This document shows, in pieces, positions 44,005-54,731 of a DNA stretch of 64,000 bases. The DNA lies in the NCBI GenBank assembly GCA_019828595.1, contig JAHQRK010000014.1:1798001-1862000 (forward strand), in the 5' to 3' direction. Source of the DNA: Aphanomyces cochlioides (taxonomy: Eukaryota > Oomycota > Saprolegniomycetes > Saprolegniales > Verrucalvaceae). A program made the position numbers and the translations under genes. A model generated the notes under the pieces. The model worked only from the letters and a program-made list of their open reading frames with translations, was not told where the DNA came from and made no database searches. Position 1 is the stretch's first letter; each line of letters opens with the position of its first letter.

Positions 44005-44568
44005 TTAAATAAAGCCAAGTTGGACGAGTTCCATCGCTCGCCACTGAGGCATTGCCGAGCGGCTTCTTCGGAGCGTCGTGACGACCCAGCCGAGCTTCAT
44101 GCCGTGGGTTTCTTCCGGCCAGCCTCCTTCCTTTGGGACGCGGAATGTCTGAGGCACTCGCACGTGGCCAAACTTTTCCTTGTATGTCCACAGCGCCAGG
44201 ATATTGGCTTGCCAGTGGAGTTCCATGATATCCCAGACGAAACCCAGCGCATCCAACTGCACTCGCTGGTCTTGCGGTGGATCTCTTGTGCGCAAATTGT
44301 TGACAAGGACGCCGAGTTGCATTCCCCGCGTATTGGCGGGCCATTTCGAGTCGTTGGAGGGGACTTCCGGGACGAGCAAGTGGCCGTAAATCTGCTTGTA
44401 TGTCTCGAGAGCTGCGAGTTTGTCAGACCACGAGCTCTTCATGTGTTGACAAGCCGCCGTGGAGTCTCTGGAAACCAACGGCGTCTTCTGGCACAGGGAG
44501 GAACGCTTGGTTTGGTTGAGAAGGAACTCGACCGAGAGGCGGGCATCGCGTCGAATGATCTGCGGCAT
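44005..44568 (-). CDS. Helicase-associated (HA) domain protein 2
   Basis: A 187-residue paralogue of HA protein 1 with two HA repeats: WSDKLAALETYKQIYGHLLV with LGVLVNNLR and QLDALGFVWD, then WQANILALWTYKEKFGHVRV with LGWVVTTLRR. The start MPQIIRRDARLSVEFLLNQT aligns with copy 1. A slightly shorter linker (VPEVPSNDSK) marks a four-residue deletion in the first repeat. The upstream GTCTCATTCTTTCATTTCC is the same promoter as in copy 1. A remnant of the fragment found in the 230-bp inverted repeat lies convergent at 43785. The frame is intact. Confidence 0.82.
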   Translation of the reverse strand: MPQIIRRDARLSVEFLLNQTKRSSLCQKTPLVSRDSTAACQHMKSSWSDKLAALETYKQIYGHLLVPEVPSNDSKWPANTRGMQLGVLVNNLRTRDPPQDQRVQLDALGFVWDIMELHWQANILALWTYKEKFGHVRVPQTFRVPKEGGWPEETHGMKLGWVVTTLRRSRSAMPQWRAMELVQLGFI

Positions 44569-44599
44569 GAGCGAGGAAATGAAAGAATGAGACTCGACT

Positions 44600-46880
44600 C
44601 ACATTGCAAACTCAAATAGTTGTCCTGTCGTCGTCATCCCACTTGGCCACAACCGTGACAGCGTCTTGTCCACTACTGTACTCGAGGGAATGTCACTTCC
44701 ATGCCATTGCGGCTTGCGTTTGGTCGCGATGGCCATATTTATCAACATGACGAGTGAATCCCAGCCAACGAACTCTGGCAAAAGCAGTCAATAGAGGCAT
44801 TTGACGACTCCAGGTCATGACAAATCCTCTCCAAAGTCTCCAAGTCCTTGTGCAACCATGGGCTCGATAGCGTTGTGGATAAATGCGTTGCAGTGTTGGG
44901 TCGCTTGACCTTGGATTTGTGCACAAGTGGGAGACTGTGGCTTGAGATTATGCGCACACATTTGCCATCGCGGCATACAATTTGTCAGTCTCGACATGTT
45001 TCAAATCATCCACGACACACACGTGCTATCAAATCTAAAGTGGCACCTCAATCTCAATCCACCACAAGATGAAACAAGTCGAGGATGTTTACTTCACACG
45101 ATTCCAAATGGACGCACAGCATCAGGATCCATGAATGCAATGAGCCCAATCTCTCTCTCTGTTGTCCAAAAGCTAGTAAGTCTAGAGAGCTACAAGAAGT
45201 TCGATGGGGAGATTTGAAATGACCAAATGAAAAAGACACCGCATCATGGCGACGGTACACCGCTAGAAAGTATATATCGCGTTGACAGCCGTCATATCAA
45301 ATATACCAACGATAAGAGTGAACTCTAGACGATGTGTGCTCTCTCGGCATGGCGTCGCGTCCACTTTGGGCCATGCCACAATCCCCGACAGTGTGACCAT
45401 TGAGTACTTTAGTCATTTCCACACAAGGCAGCCATGAATGGTCGAGTAGAAGCAACCTCAAGGCGTGGTAATTGATCAAAGACATGCGAGATTGAGTGCA
45501 CACAATCAACCTGGACACAGCTTGGATTGGTACACAATGCACAGTTAGTCGCTGCAGTGTCTCTCCACGTTTCAAAGCCAAAACCTCCAGGGCGCTGAAG
45601 TTGCACGTATCAAGGTAGTCCACCTATCCATCCCTGCGACTAAAGAGTCTCAAACGATGGAGTATACACAACAGACGCCAGCATGGGACTCTCTGGCTGA
45701 TGATTCGAGTTTTAGATGGTGACGAAGCTGCCTTAGCCTTGTGTGAGCTGAACGCAACTTTCGTTGCCAGGATTTGAAGCGATGAATCCTGCAAGTAAGT
45801 GCATGGTACGAGATGCACAACGGCATTGTTCGTATCTCAAAGTAGACTACGGTCGGTTGATATAACTCGAGGAGGCTTTGTCCCAAGACCGTAATGCCTT
45901 GTGTTGGATCACCTGAGGAGTGTCATCTTCTTGGAGTCGTGTTGTATCAAGTTGTCGAATGCGAGACCGACGTACAGATGCAATGCGTTTCAGACGATGA
46001 GGGCATTGCGCAACTCAAGCTCTTGACTTGTTACTCGGTACCATCTTTTGTATGCATTGGTGTCTCTTGACTCCACAACCCCCGACACGGCAGTGACAAA
46101 ATCACTTCATTCTGGCCGACAGTAACTGGTTGGTCGTGGTCGTCGTATAGCGTCGTCTCTGCGTCGCCGCTGTCTCGATGACTTGAATGAGCACAACATC
46201 CAGGATGATCCGACGGTATCTGCTGGTGATGGGAGTCACTCACACGGCTGGATGCGTATAGCTCCAAGACGCCGCTCACGCAACTTGAAAGTTGATTTCA
46301 AGATCAAGAACAGAATCCACAACTTGAGCTGGACATGGCATAGTGCAATTGAGTCCAAATGCACCTCTTCAACCTTGCTCGGTCGACGTGGTGGCGACGA
46401 AATGGCAATCAATGCTCCCACGATCCTCCAACCACTTGGGAGACGAAGACGAGCAAAAGCTCATGTCATCAACAATAAGACCCCCTCGCCATCGACATCG
46501 GATTAAGACTGACTGACCATGCATCAACAACCAACACGTGACTCAACTAAATGGTTGGGTGCTACCGTCCATGTTGATGGTCTTCGCCACCAACGATCAT
46601 GCCGGTGAGGTTCGCGTCCATCAAGTCATTACGGTCTCGCCCCAAATCGACGACATGTCGACCCCCAAGGAGTGCAAGCGGGTCCATCTCCTTCTTTGGC
46701 CCGACCTCCCAGTCACGTCGAAAGAGACTGCCAAAGGATCACACTCTCACTCTGTATACCTGTCCATGTTCCATACATTACGGTTGGAGAGGAATATCCG
46801 CTCAAACTTGATATGAGATCGAGATGCTGCGACGGAACTCAGCCGAAATTCTTTTCGACCATTTTGAAAAGACACACACG
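44600..46880. other. Duplicated region with degenerate coding fragments
   Basis: No intact gene is recognised. On the minus strand 45623-45297 encodes a leucine-rich stretch (ETLQRLTVHCVPIQAVSRL, NYHALRLLLLDHSWLPCVEM) that could be the remnant of a leucine-rich-repeat-like protein; the resemblance is weak. The same stretch recurs at 49.0-48.7 kb. Other frames are short. Confidence 0.4.
45182..45570. repeat. 389-bp direct repeat, copy A
   Basis: No base differs from 48605-48993 in a read-through comparison of the two lines. On both sides similarity falls: upstream about 80% with indels, downstream about 90% after a 157-bp segment (45571-45727) present only here. The unique segment does not have clean GT-AG ends. 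Confidence 0.9.
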
Positions 46881-46888
46881 ACAACAAG

Positions 46889-47350
46889 ATGGCCACCCAA
46901 GCCTGTCAAGCGCTCCTCGATATCATCGCGCGCCTCCGCGACCAGCTGAGAGCCACCGCCCGAGCGGTGCTCTCGTTGGTCCACGAGAACCAACAACTCG
47001 AGCAGCAAGTCCACACTCTCAAGGGCCAACTCGACAAGGCGCAAGAAGACATTCAACACGCGACCATGGAGATCGAGATCTGGCACGAATTTCGAGACGG
47101 CAGCAACCAAGAGATCGCCACGGCGCACAAACATATCCACGCCCTGGAAACCCAGGCACAGCTCGACCGAGCTGCGTGGCACGCCAAGGAGCTATCCTTG
47201 CTCGACCGCATCCAAGTCCTCCAGATGGAGCTGCACATCTCCAAGGCCAAGCCAACAGACAGTTCAGTCGTTCAACCCAAGACCCCCCAAACAGCATCGA
47301 CTCGACTCGACCACGAAACACGACACAAACGCCGAGTCGAGGCCGTGTGA
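46889..47350 (+). CDS. Coiled-coil protein, 153 residues
   Basis: A frame from ATG 46889 encodes a long heptad-like helix: LRDQLRATARAVLSLVHENQ, QLEQQVHTLKGQLDKAQEDI, then further Glu/Gln-rich helix to about residue 120 and a polar tail (KTPQTASTRLDHETRHKRR). Nothing but coiled coil is recognised. The region is G/C-richer than its neighbours. A short frame follows from ATG 47372 (MAENSHPTDNKTTQDDLSRR), and another from 47497; either could be a second exon, but no clear donor is seen. The gene could belong to an unidentified mobile element of this accessory region. Confidence 0.5.
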   Translation: MATQACQALLDIIARLRDQLRATARAVLSLVHENQQLEQQVHTLKGQLDKAQEDIQHATMEIEIWHEFRDGSNQEIATAHKHIHALETQAQLDRAAWHAKELSLLDRIQVLQMELHISKAKPTDSSVVQPKTPQTASTRLDHETRHKRRVEAV

Positions 47351-47699
47351 GCGGCATACCAAACACGCGTCATGGCAGAGAACAGCCACCCAACGGACAA
47401 CAAGACGACCCAAGACGACTTGTCCCGTCGGACCGACGAAACCTTTTACGAGGTCGGTTCTCCATCTCCTCCGACCGTCGTCTCAAGCCATCCTAGATGT
47501 TTGCCGAGACACATGTCACGGCCTCGCACAAGCAAGCGATGAACGCCATCCCTCCATACAAAACGTATCCAGTAGACACCCCCGTCGTGGCCCACGTCAA
47601 TCAAGCCCATGTATCGCCTGCCGAGACGTGGCTAGACCGCATTCGACGTTGGATTGGCGTCCTCCAGAAGACATGGCGCTTCGGATTGCTCTTCCCGTG

Positions 47700-49240
47700 A
47701 AGCATCGCCCGACGTGGACGATCGATGATATTTATCCGAATTATATATATGTCAAATGCATTCGATTCATTTTGTCGTTTGGATGCAACATGGAGGGATG
47801 AGGGTGAAGTGGAGTGACTCCACCACCACAAGCTCGCATTGATTTTGCGCTCACCGGGATGCTGGCTGGGGGTTGCCACGCTTTGAGGCGACGTCTACTT
47901 GTTTGCTTGAGGCTCTTGATTTTGATCGACACGTCTTAGTAGCTCATGTGAGTTGCAACGCCGTGTTGTTGTTCTTAATCTACAGTCAATGAAAATGCAG
48001 GCTGTAGTTGATGGAGATGTAATGGCAGACGTATTGAAAAGCATGTCAACGCGTATGGAATGACTCTGGCATCCACATAGGTTGGTAGACGTGGAGACAC
48101 GATAACATCTGACGTAGTCATGTGCGTGGAAGCATCGCGATGGTATGCTGCGTTGCAGACTACCCTTTCATCGCTCCATTGCAAATCAAGCCCTTGGAGA
48201 CTTGCCTCTGCGTTTGTGGTGAAAGGCTCGTCTCAGCCGGTGTCCTCACCAAGAAAACCTGCCTCCACGATCTAGTCCAACATGATGTCGAGAGCTCCTG
48301 GCGATCTGCATCTCCTAATGCAAAGACGACTCTTTCCAGAACGTTTGACGCATCCATCAAACTTGAGCTGGAATGGCATGATATGCCAAGGTTCATCTTG
48401 AGCTTGGTTTGGGATTGCGATGCCAATTGGCTGAAAATACTTTTTTGTCTGTCGAGAGCGTGCTCCATCAGCAGCAAATAGATGCTGTCGAGACAAAATT
48501 GGCCGCATGGGGCAGCGACATTCACGCCCTGTTGAGATCTGGACGCACGGCATCAGGATCCATGAATGATATGAGCCAAATCTCTCACTCAAAAACTAGT
48601 AACGCTAGAGAGCTACAAGAAGTTCGATGGGGAGATTTGAAATGACCAAATGAAAAAGACACCGCATCATGGCGACGGTACACCGCTAGAAAGTATATAT
48701 CGCGTTGACAGCCGTCATATCAAATATACCAACGATAAGAGTGAACTCTAGACGATGTGTGCTCTCTCGGCATGGCGTCGCGTCCACTTTGGGCCATGCC
48801 ACAATCCCCGACAGTGTGACCATTGAGTACTTTAGTCATTTCCACACAAGGCAGCCATGAATGGTCGAGTAGAAGCAACCTCAAGGCGTGGTAATTGATC
48901 AAAGACATGCGAGATTGAGTGCACACAATCAACCTGGACACAGCTTGGATTGGTACACAATGCACAGTTAGTCGCTGCAGTGTCTCTCCACGTAAGCACA
49001 GCTGCCTCGGCCTTGTGTAAGCTGAACGCAACTTGTCGTTGCCAGGATTTGAAGCGATGAAGCCTGTAAGTAAGTGCATGGTACGAGAAGCACAACGACA
49101 TTGTTCGTATTAAAAAGTAGACTACGGTCGATAGATATAACACGAGGAGGAACGTGCATCGCGTGCAAATGGAAGCGAATCTCTGCTTCAAATCCAGTGT
49201 CAAGGAGGAAAACAAACAGGTGAATGCTCACGACGATGAA
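47700..49240. other. Duplicated region, no intact gene
   Basis: It contains copy B of the 389-bp repeat and its diverged flanks. A minus frame at 48592-48272 resembles parts of 45.26-45.05 and 46.4-46.2 kb, which suggests several decayed copies of one gene, not identified. Confidence 0.4.
48605..48993. repeat. 389-bp direct repeat, copy B
   Basis: Identical to 45182-45570 as far as I can compare, in the same orientation, 3.4 kb apart. The downstream flank (48995-49148) matches 45728-45880 at about 90%. Confidence 0.9.
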
Positions 49241-49252
49241 ATAAATAGAAGT

Positions 49253-49850
49253 TCATGGAGACTTATACAAAGCCAAGGTGATCGAGTTCAGTCTCTCGCA
49301 AGGTCGCCATCGATCCACGGTTGCGTCGTAGAGTCGTGGCGACCCAGCCCAGTCTGATCCCGTGGGTTTCTTCAGGTCAGCCTTCTTTTGGAACTTTAAA
49401 GGACTGAGGAACGCGAACATGGCCAAACGTCTCCTTGTATGTTCGTAGAGCCAGGATGTTGACTTGCCAGTGGAAATCCAAGGTATCCCATACAAATCTC
49501 ATAATGTCTAGCTGCTTACGACGGTCTTCCGGTTGATTTCTCGTTCGTAGGTTGTTCACAAGCACACCGAGATGCATATCCCAAGTTGAGCTGGCCACTG
49601 AGGGTCCTTCGACGGTACTTTGAACGTTCTTGGGACTAATAAGTGGCCATGGATCTCCTTGAATATTTCAAGAGCAATTAGCTTGTCAGACCAGGAGCTT
49701 TTGCCACGTTGGTTAGCTGATACCTCGCCGTGATTGTCAATTAATGTAGCTTCCTTCTTTGTGGCACAAGTCGTGCTTTGGTTAAGAAGAAAGGAGATAC
49801 AAAGTCGATGTCTCGGCGGCGGTTATGTCTTTGGATGTGTTGAGGCATGA
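49253..49850 (-). pseudogene. HA domain protein 3, broken
   Basis: A third HA-domain copy, starting at about 49847 with MPQHIQRHNRR in the same register as copies 1 and 2 and preceded by the same promoter (GTCTCATTCTGTTATTTGC). The frame is lost soon after the start. The middle survives at 49598-49377 (LGVLVNNLRTRNQPEDRR, WQVNILALRTYKETFGHVRV), and the C-terminus continues in yet another frame (LKKPTGSDWAGSPR). At least three frameshifts are needed, so it is a pseudogene, older or less constrained than its neighbours. Confidence 0.8.
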
Positions 49851-49859
49851 GCGCAAATA

Positions 49860-51380
49860 ACAGAATGAGACTCGATTCACGCTGAAAAGTGGGCAATCTA
49901 GACGTCAGTTGCAGGTGTAGTGAACCACAATTCCCTACAATCTGTGTCTTACAGTGATGCATTACTGTGATAGTTTCTTGTAATTGGAGATTGTACAGTT
50001 GAGTCAGGAGACCTGAACTCATGAAAATAATAACCTTTATAAATTAATAATTGTAACGACATTAAGTATGTCAGTGCTCTGCTTCTATAAACTGGACAGT
50101 CAAATCTATCTATTGAGATATTCTTCAAGCCAATGATGGCATCACCTGAAAGCTCTAAAGCTTATTTGACTCGTCCGCAGAAGGGAAAGATTACGTGACT
50201 TTGCAATGTGCAATCAGCGACTTCATTGCATGTTCTTTCGATTAGCCCCGTTCAATGCACAACGTCAAATCGTGGCATTGACTATTGACTTGCTAAATAT
50301 TCTGTGGTCTTGCTCAAATGGCTCTTTCCGTGTGTCAATGCTTGTGCTTCGCTTGTGATAATATCTCTCCAATATGGTGACAAACACAATTCAATATTAA
50401 TAACTATAACATTCAATATTCTGTTTATACAATTTTTCATATTTTAGTATATTTTGAAGAATAACTTGAACGTAATAATTAATACCTTTGGCAAATAATA
50501 TTTTGTGTCGTGTTCCAAGCAATACAGATATCAGTATCAAACTTGGAAATGAATACCTTTCAAAGTAAATACTTTCTGACAATAGTGTCCAGCTTGGACA
50601 ATTACCACCGATCGACTCAACTGTACTGACGTGGTTGCGTGACTCTAAGCGCATCGATTGAAAGCATGAAGCTGGATTCAGAGAGACTAGTGACAGTATC
50701 GACAGCATTCTATAGCACATCGTGGTGTCGTCTAGCTTGGGATCGAGTTCTAGCGAGATTTCCGCTGGCAAATCAATGCAAATGTTCTGCCAAGGTAGAT
50801 CTCAGAGGCGGCTTTGGAGTTGTCGCCAACGATAGCTATCACGAAGAGATACTTCAGCCCGAAGCGAACATTCATCATATCTCCGTGGAGGACGTTGTGG
50901 ATGTTATATCAAGCAGCGTCCGATTGAGACGGTGGATTGAAATAACCACGGGCGAGTGATGCAACCACACGATGCACGACGGATAGAATACAGGAAGCTC
51001 TGAAGACTCTGAGACAGGTAGAGCGCAAGGAGAGCTCAAGTTTAGTTGTCTAGAGCATGAATGTCGTCGTGATTTCGACCAAGTTGCAGCCAAAGTTGGC
51101 ACGACGTTGCGACCCGACACAAGCATGACTGGCTCGACGATCTATCTGGCTGCAGCTGCAACGAATATTTGTAATTGAAATCAACTCCAGTTGGTCGTGC
51201 GCCCTCTCCTACAAACTAGTCGCTCGTACTTGCAGGGAGAGAATTAATTCTAGATCACTTCGCGTCATTTAGAGACGCTCGTCATGCCTCAAGGCGTCGT
51301 GTAGGAACGAGTGTTGTCATAACGCAGTAGAACGCACTCCAAGAAATGACTGAAATGATCTTTCACTTGGGATCTCTACT
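49860..51380. other. Intergenic, little recognisable
   Basis: It is A/T-rich around 50.03-50.5 kb. Apart from the hypothetical frame at 50639-50959 nothing is called. Confidence 0.4.
50639..50959 (+). CDS. Hypothetical protein, 106 residues
   Basis: A small open frame whose second half has a protein-like composition (VDLRGGFGVVANDSYHEE, VEDVVDVISSSVRLRRWIEI). The track start is a non-ATG codon; the first ATG lies inside (SMKLDSER). No domain is recognised. It may be an exon remnant. Confidence 0.25.
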   Translation: MTLSASIESMKLDSERLVTVSTAFYSTSWCRLAWDRVLARFPLANQCKCSAKVDLRGGFGVVANDSYHEEILQPEANIHHISVEDVVDVISSSVRLRRWIEITTGE

Positions 51381-51575
51381 TCTCAAAGCCAACGAGCTCG
51401 ACGTGCACGGTACAATCCCACACATGAACGTTCGTTCTTGAGTTGTCTGCATATGGGCTGTAGTTTGACTCTGTGCATTCCGTGCAGTTCGACCACCTTC
51501 AGGGAATTTACGTCTATGGCATGATTAGCTTTGTCAATCACTTGACTGAGAAAGAGACTTCTAAGTTTAAAAGTG

Positions 51576-52292
51576 TCAAACAAAGCCAAGTTGTTCGAGT
51601 TCAATCGCTCGCGACGATGACATCGTGGCGCGATTCCGTCGAAGTGTCGTGGCGACCCAGCCCAGTTTGATCCCGTGGGTTTCTTCAGGCCAGCCTCCTT
51701 CCGTTGGAACTTGGAACGACTGAGGCACGCGCACATGGCCAAACTTCTCCTTGTGCGTCCGCAGCGCCAGGAGATTGACCTGCCAGTGGAATGCCATCGT
51801 GTCCCATACAAAACCCAAGGCATCCAACTGCGCTCGACGGTCTTCTGGTTGATCTCGCGTCCGTAGATTGTTGACGAGGACTCCGAGATGGATCTCCCAA
51901 GTATTCGCTGGCCATGCTGGGTCGTTGGATGGCACGTGGAATGTCCGTGGAACGAGCAAGTGGCCGTGGATCTGCTTGAACGTCTGGAGAGCTGTGAGTT
52001 TGTCGGACCACGTGCTCTTGAGTCGTTGACCGGCCCATGGAAAGTCGAGAGCATCCAACGCCGCCTTCTTGTCAGCAGACAGAGACTCGGAGCTGAAGCG
52101 GAGGTTGTGCACTGTCTGACTGAGTGGCATGGACCACGTCGTCTTGGGCCACTCGGTGGATTCCGGCGGGTCCACTTGTACTTGATGTGACAGTTGCTTC
52201 CTTTGGGGTCCGACAATTTTGACCAATACATTCTCGTCAATTCCCGTCGGTTGGTGTCTTTTCTCTTTTTGAACTCGGTGCGTGTCGAACAT
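51576..52292 (-). CDS. Helicase-associated (HA) domain protein 4
   Basis: The longest copy, 238 residues, with a different N-terminus (MFDTHRVQKEKRHQPTGIDE) and a third, partial HA repeat (TWSMPLSQTVHNLRFS, KKAALDALDFPWAG) before the two repeats shared with the others (WSDKLTALQTFKQIHGHLLV; WQVNLLALRTHKEKFGHVRV). The frame is intact. The ATG lies only 11 nt from the ATG of the divergent plus-strand ORF at 52304, so the two start codons share one tiny promoter region. This suggests that HA copies 1-3 are 5'-truncated relatives given a new MPQ start, or that copy 4 gained a repeat. Confidence 0.82.
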   Translation of the reverse strand: MFDTHRVQKEKRHQPTGIDENVLVKIVGPQRKQLSHQVQVDPPESTEWPKTTWSMPLSQTVHNLRFSSESLSADKKAALDALDFPWAGQRLKSTWSDKLTALQTFKQIHGHLLVPRTFHVPSNDPAWPANTWEIHLGVLVNNLRTRDQPEDRRAQLDALGFVWDTMAFHWQVNLLALRTHKEKFGHVRVPQSFQVPTEGGWPEETHGIKLGWVATTLRRNRATMSSSRAIELEQLGFV

Positions 52293-52303
52293 TCTTGATT
52301 TTC

Positions 52304-54566
52304 ATGTCAGCTCATCAAGAGGCCAAGCCAACCAAGTCTGCACACCCACCCAAGGCCGGTCAATGGGCGATTGATGCGGTTGCTGAGCACATGTCCCGCT
52401 TTCGTCGTCAGTCGCTTCCTGCCCTGGTGGACTCTTCCGTCCAGTTGGAGTCCCGATCATCTGCACAAGTCTCGCACCGTTCCAGTCTTTTGGGCTCTGT
52501 CCTCTCTGGCATGCGTCCGCCCCCGGTAGTCCCCGGCTATTCAGCCAAAGGTGATTCATACGATCGTTCGTTGAGATGGCGTCCTGTGAAGAAACGAACG
52601 CCTGTCACGTCCGACTTTGTCTTGCCACCTCTGTTGGCTCATCCTCCGGCGCCACCATATTCAGCGCCGTCCACTCCGTCTTCCTCGGCGTCTTCATGTG
52701 ATGAGTGGGTGTACGATCGTCACGATCTTTACCGGACAGCAATTGAGAACACCGAAAGCGAGGTGGAGATCTTTGGTTCGCCCAGCTCCGATACGCCTGG
52801 CCACGAGTTCGAGTATCGGCCCAACCGAATTGAAGCGAGAGTGTTAGATTCCGAGGTGGACCATCCATGCGGCTTTGCGACGTCGCTCTACTCTCTTCGA
52901 AAGTCAAGGGCACCATCGTCGTTTGTGTTGGAAGTCGCGGCTCCCCCAACCTTTCGCATCAAGGAGGAGCCAATATCTTCAAGTGCGCTAACGGAAGCGC
53001 TACTCGTAGACGTCGATTTTCCAAACGCTGATGCGCCCTCATGGGAGGATGAGCCGAATGCCGGGGAGGCGGTTGCTGAAGCGAGCTTTCTTGCTGAGCG
53101 GTTTTGGCGAGCCGAGGTCAAAAACTCCCTAGTGACTGCCACAGTCGACGGCCAAGAGGTGCCACGTTACTTGCCGCGTATTGCACCAACCGATGCTCCG
53201 GCGCCATCAACTCTCTCTACCGCGATCGCCGAAGAAGTAGCTGGGCACTCGGAGGAGGAAGAAGACTCCAAGATGGAGGAGTCCGACACTATCACCTTTG
53301 AATTGGACGATGATACCAGTGGCACCTTGAAGACTCTGCCGACCGTTATGAGCACAGACCCATGGCCAATCATGTGGGGCGATTTGATAGCTGGTTGGGA
53401 GATATCCTTGCCGAACTCTGACTCCTTGCGTCCGGCTGCTCAAGAGATGGTGGCGGCACAGCGCGCGTTGCTGCAGACTGCCATGGAACTGCACGACCTG
53501 ATAGCCTGCGGCCTTGATCAAGACATTTTGCGCGCGATGTTGAGGCTCCTTCAGCAGGCATCTGTGGCTCTGTCCGGCAGCGTGGTGTCCTTCTCAACCA
53601 ACGCTTCTCTCGAGATCGAGTAACTGTCTGGGCGCTTGGATGCATCCGAGAAGGCAAACGATTCGCTGAGCTCACGTTTGGCTGATTTAGAAGCCCAATT
53701 TTCTGCGTCAGAGGAGTCGCGTATTCGGCACGTAAGTGGACTTCTTTGATCTTTGGTTGACCCTCTTGGTAGGACACGGAAATGCTCCACAAGATTGACA
53801 CCATAAACGAGCTCTTGGGCCAGATCGGGACCCCAACGCCTTCTGGTGCCAACGCTTTGGATCTTGTGGCGCCCACCCATGAAGACCAATTGAAGAAACT
53901 CGAGGAGACGGCCCGAGCATGGCCGCAAGTCGCCGCGAAGATTAGTGACCGCTTGGGTCAATTGGAGCAGAAGTCCTCCGCAGTCCACCCCTCGGTCTCT
54001 TTGTCCACGGCGCCGTCCGCTGTAGCTGGGGCGAAAGACTCGCAAGATGTGATCAGCCCGAGTTCTTTGGTGGCATCCCCAGCAGCCGGCTGTCAAGACA
54101 TCTTGGTGAGCGAGCCTGAATCGAGGAGGATCCTTCAGGACCCTCTCAGACGGAGTCGATGCCAGCTCAAGCGTCTGATCCCAGTGAGCAGCCAAACGCC
54201 TTATCCGAGCAAGACTGGGCCTTCTATTCTCGAGCGCTGGGCATCACAGTGGACGAACTGAAGGCTGCAAAGGATCTCCCTTTCAAGCCCAGCCGCAAAT
54301 TCTCGAATCGAGCTCGCTGTGGCTATGTCGGGACCAGTCGAGTCGAGTGTATGAACCCTCTGGGCAGTTGTGGGAAGCACAACGCCGAAGAGCTCCTTCC
54401 TGCAGAGCTGGAGCAAGAGCGGCGACGTCAAGTTGCGAATGGTATTTTCTTGCTGCTGGTCCCAGTCACTCGGCGAACGGCCGCCATCAAGCGAGAGCGA
54501 CGTGCGGCCAGAAAGACTGCCGCAGCTGACGGCGGTAAGGATTCCTCCAAAAAATCCAAGAAGTAG
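52304..54566 (+). pseudogene. Long antisense ORF next to the gypsy element (broken, unknown)
   Basis: A long protein of about 700 residues encoded against the retrotransposon strand, just past its integrase. It starts MSAHQEAKPTKSAHPPKAGQ. It is Ser/Pro/Glu-rich, with acidic runs (HSEEEEDSKMEESD) and helices (EMVAAQRALLQTAMELHDLI). An in-frame TAA at 53621-53623 interrupts EIE-stop-LSGRLDASEK, and the frame then continues through a GTAAGT...GGTAG intron (about 53730-53774) into DTEMLHKIDTINELLGQ. A single frameshift near 54121 moves the end into another frame: EQDWAFYSRALGITVDEL, a Cys-bearing block (ARCGYVGTSRVECMNPLGSC) and a basic tail ending KKSKK. No known domain is recognised. Gag-like, antisense-ORF or host origin are all possible. 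Confidence 0.6.
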
Positions 54567-54731
54567 TAAGTTGAGCACTTGCAGTCTTGAGTTAATCGGA
54601 TAACTTTTCATTTTGATCGCCTTCTTTGGTCAGTCGTGGGTTTCTCGAATTTGACTAAGTCTTGAGCAATCCGCCTCCTGCGCCCGAGTCGGCGCCGTAC
54701 CGCTTGTTCAGTACGAGGCGGGCTCTATAGG

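Noticed and set aside
46672..47496. 274-codon plus-strand frame overlapping the coiled-coil gene
   Set aside because: It is Arg/Pro/Ser-rich with no domain and overlaps the more protein-like coiled-coil frame. It is a composition shadow.
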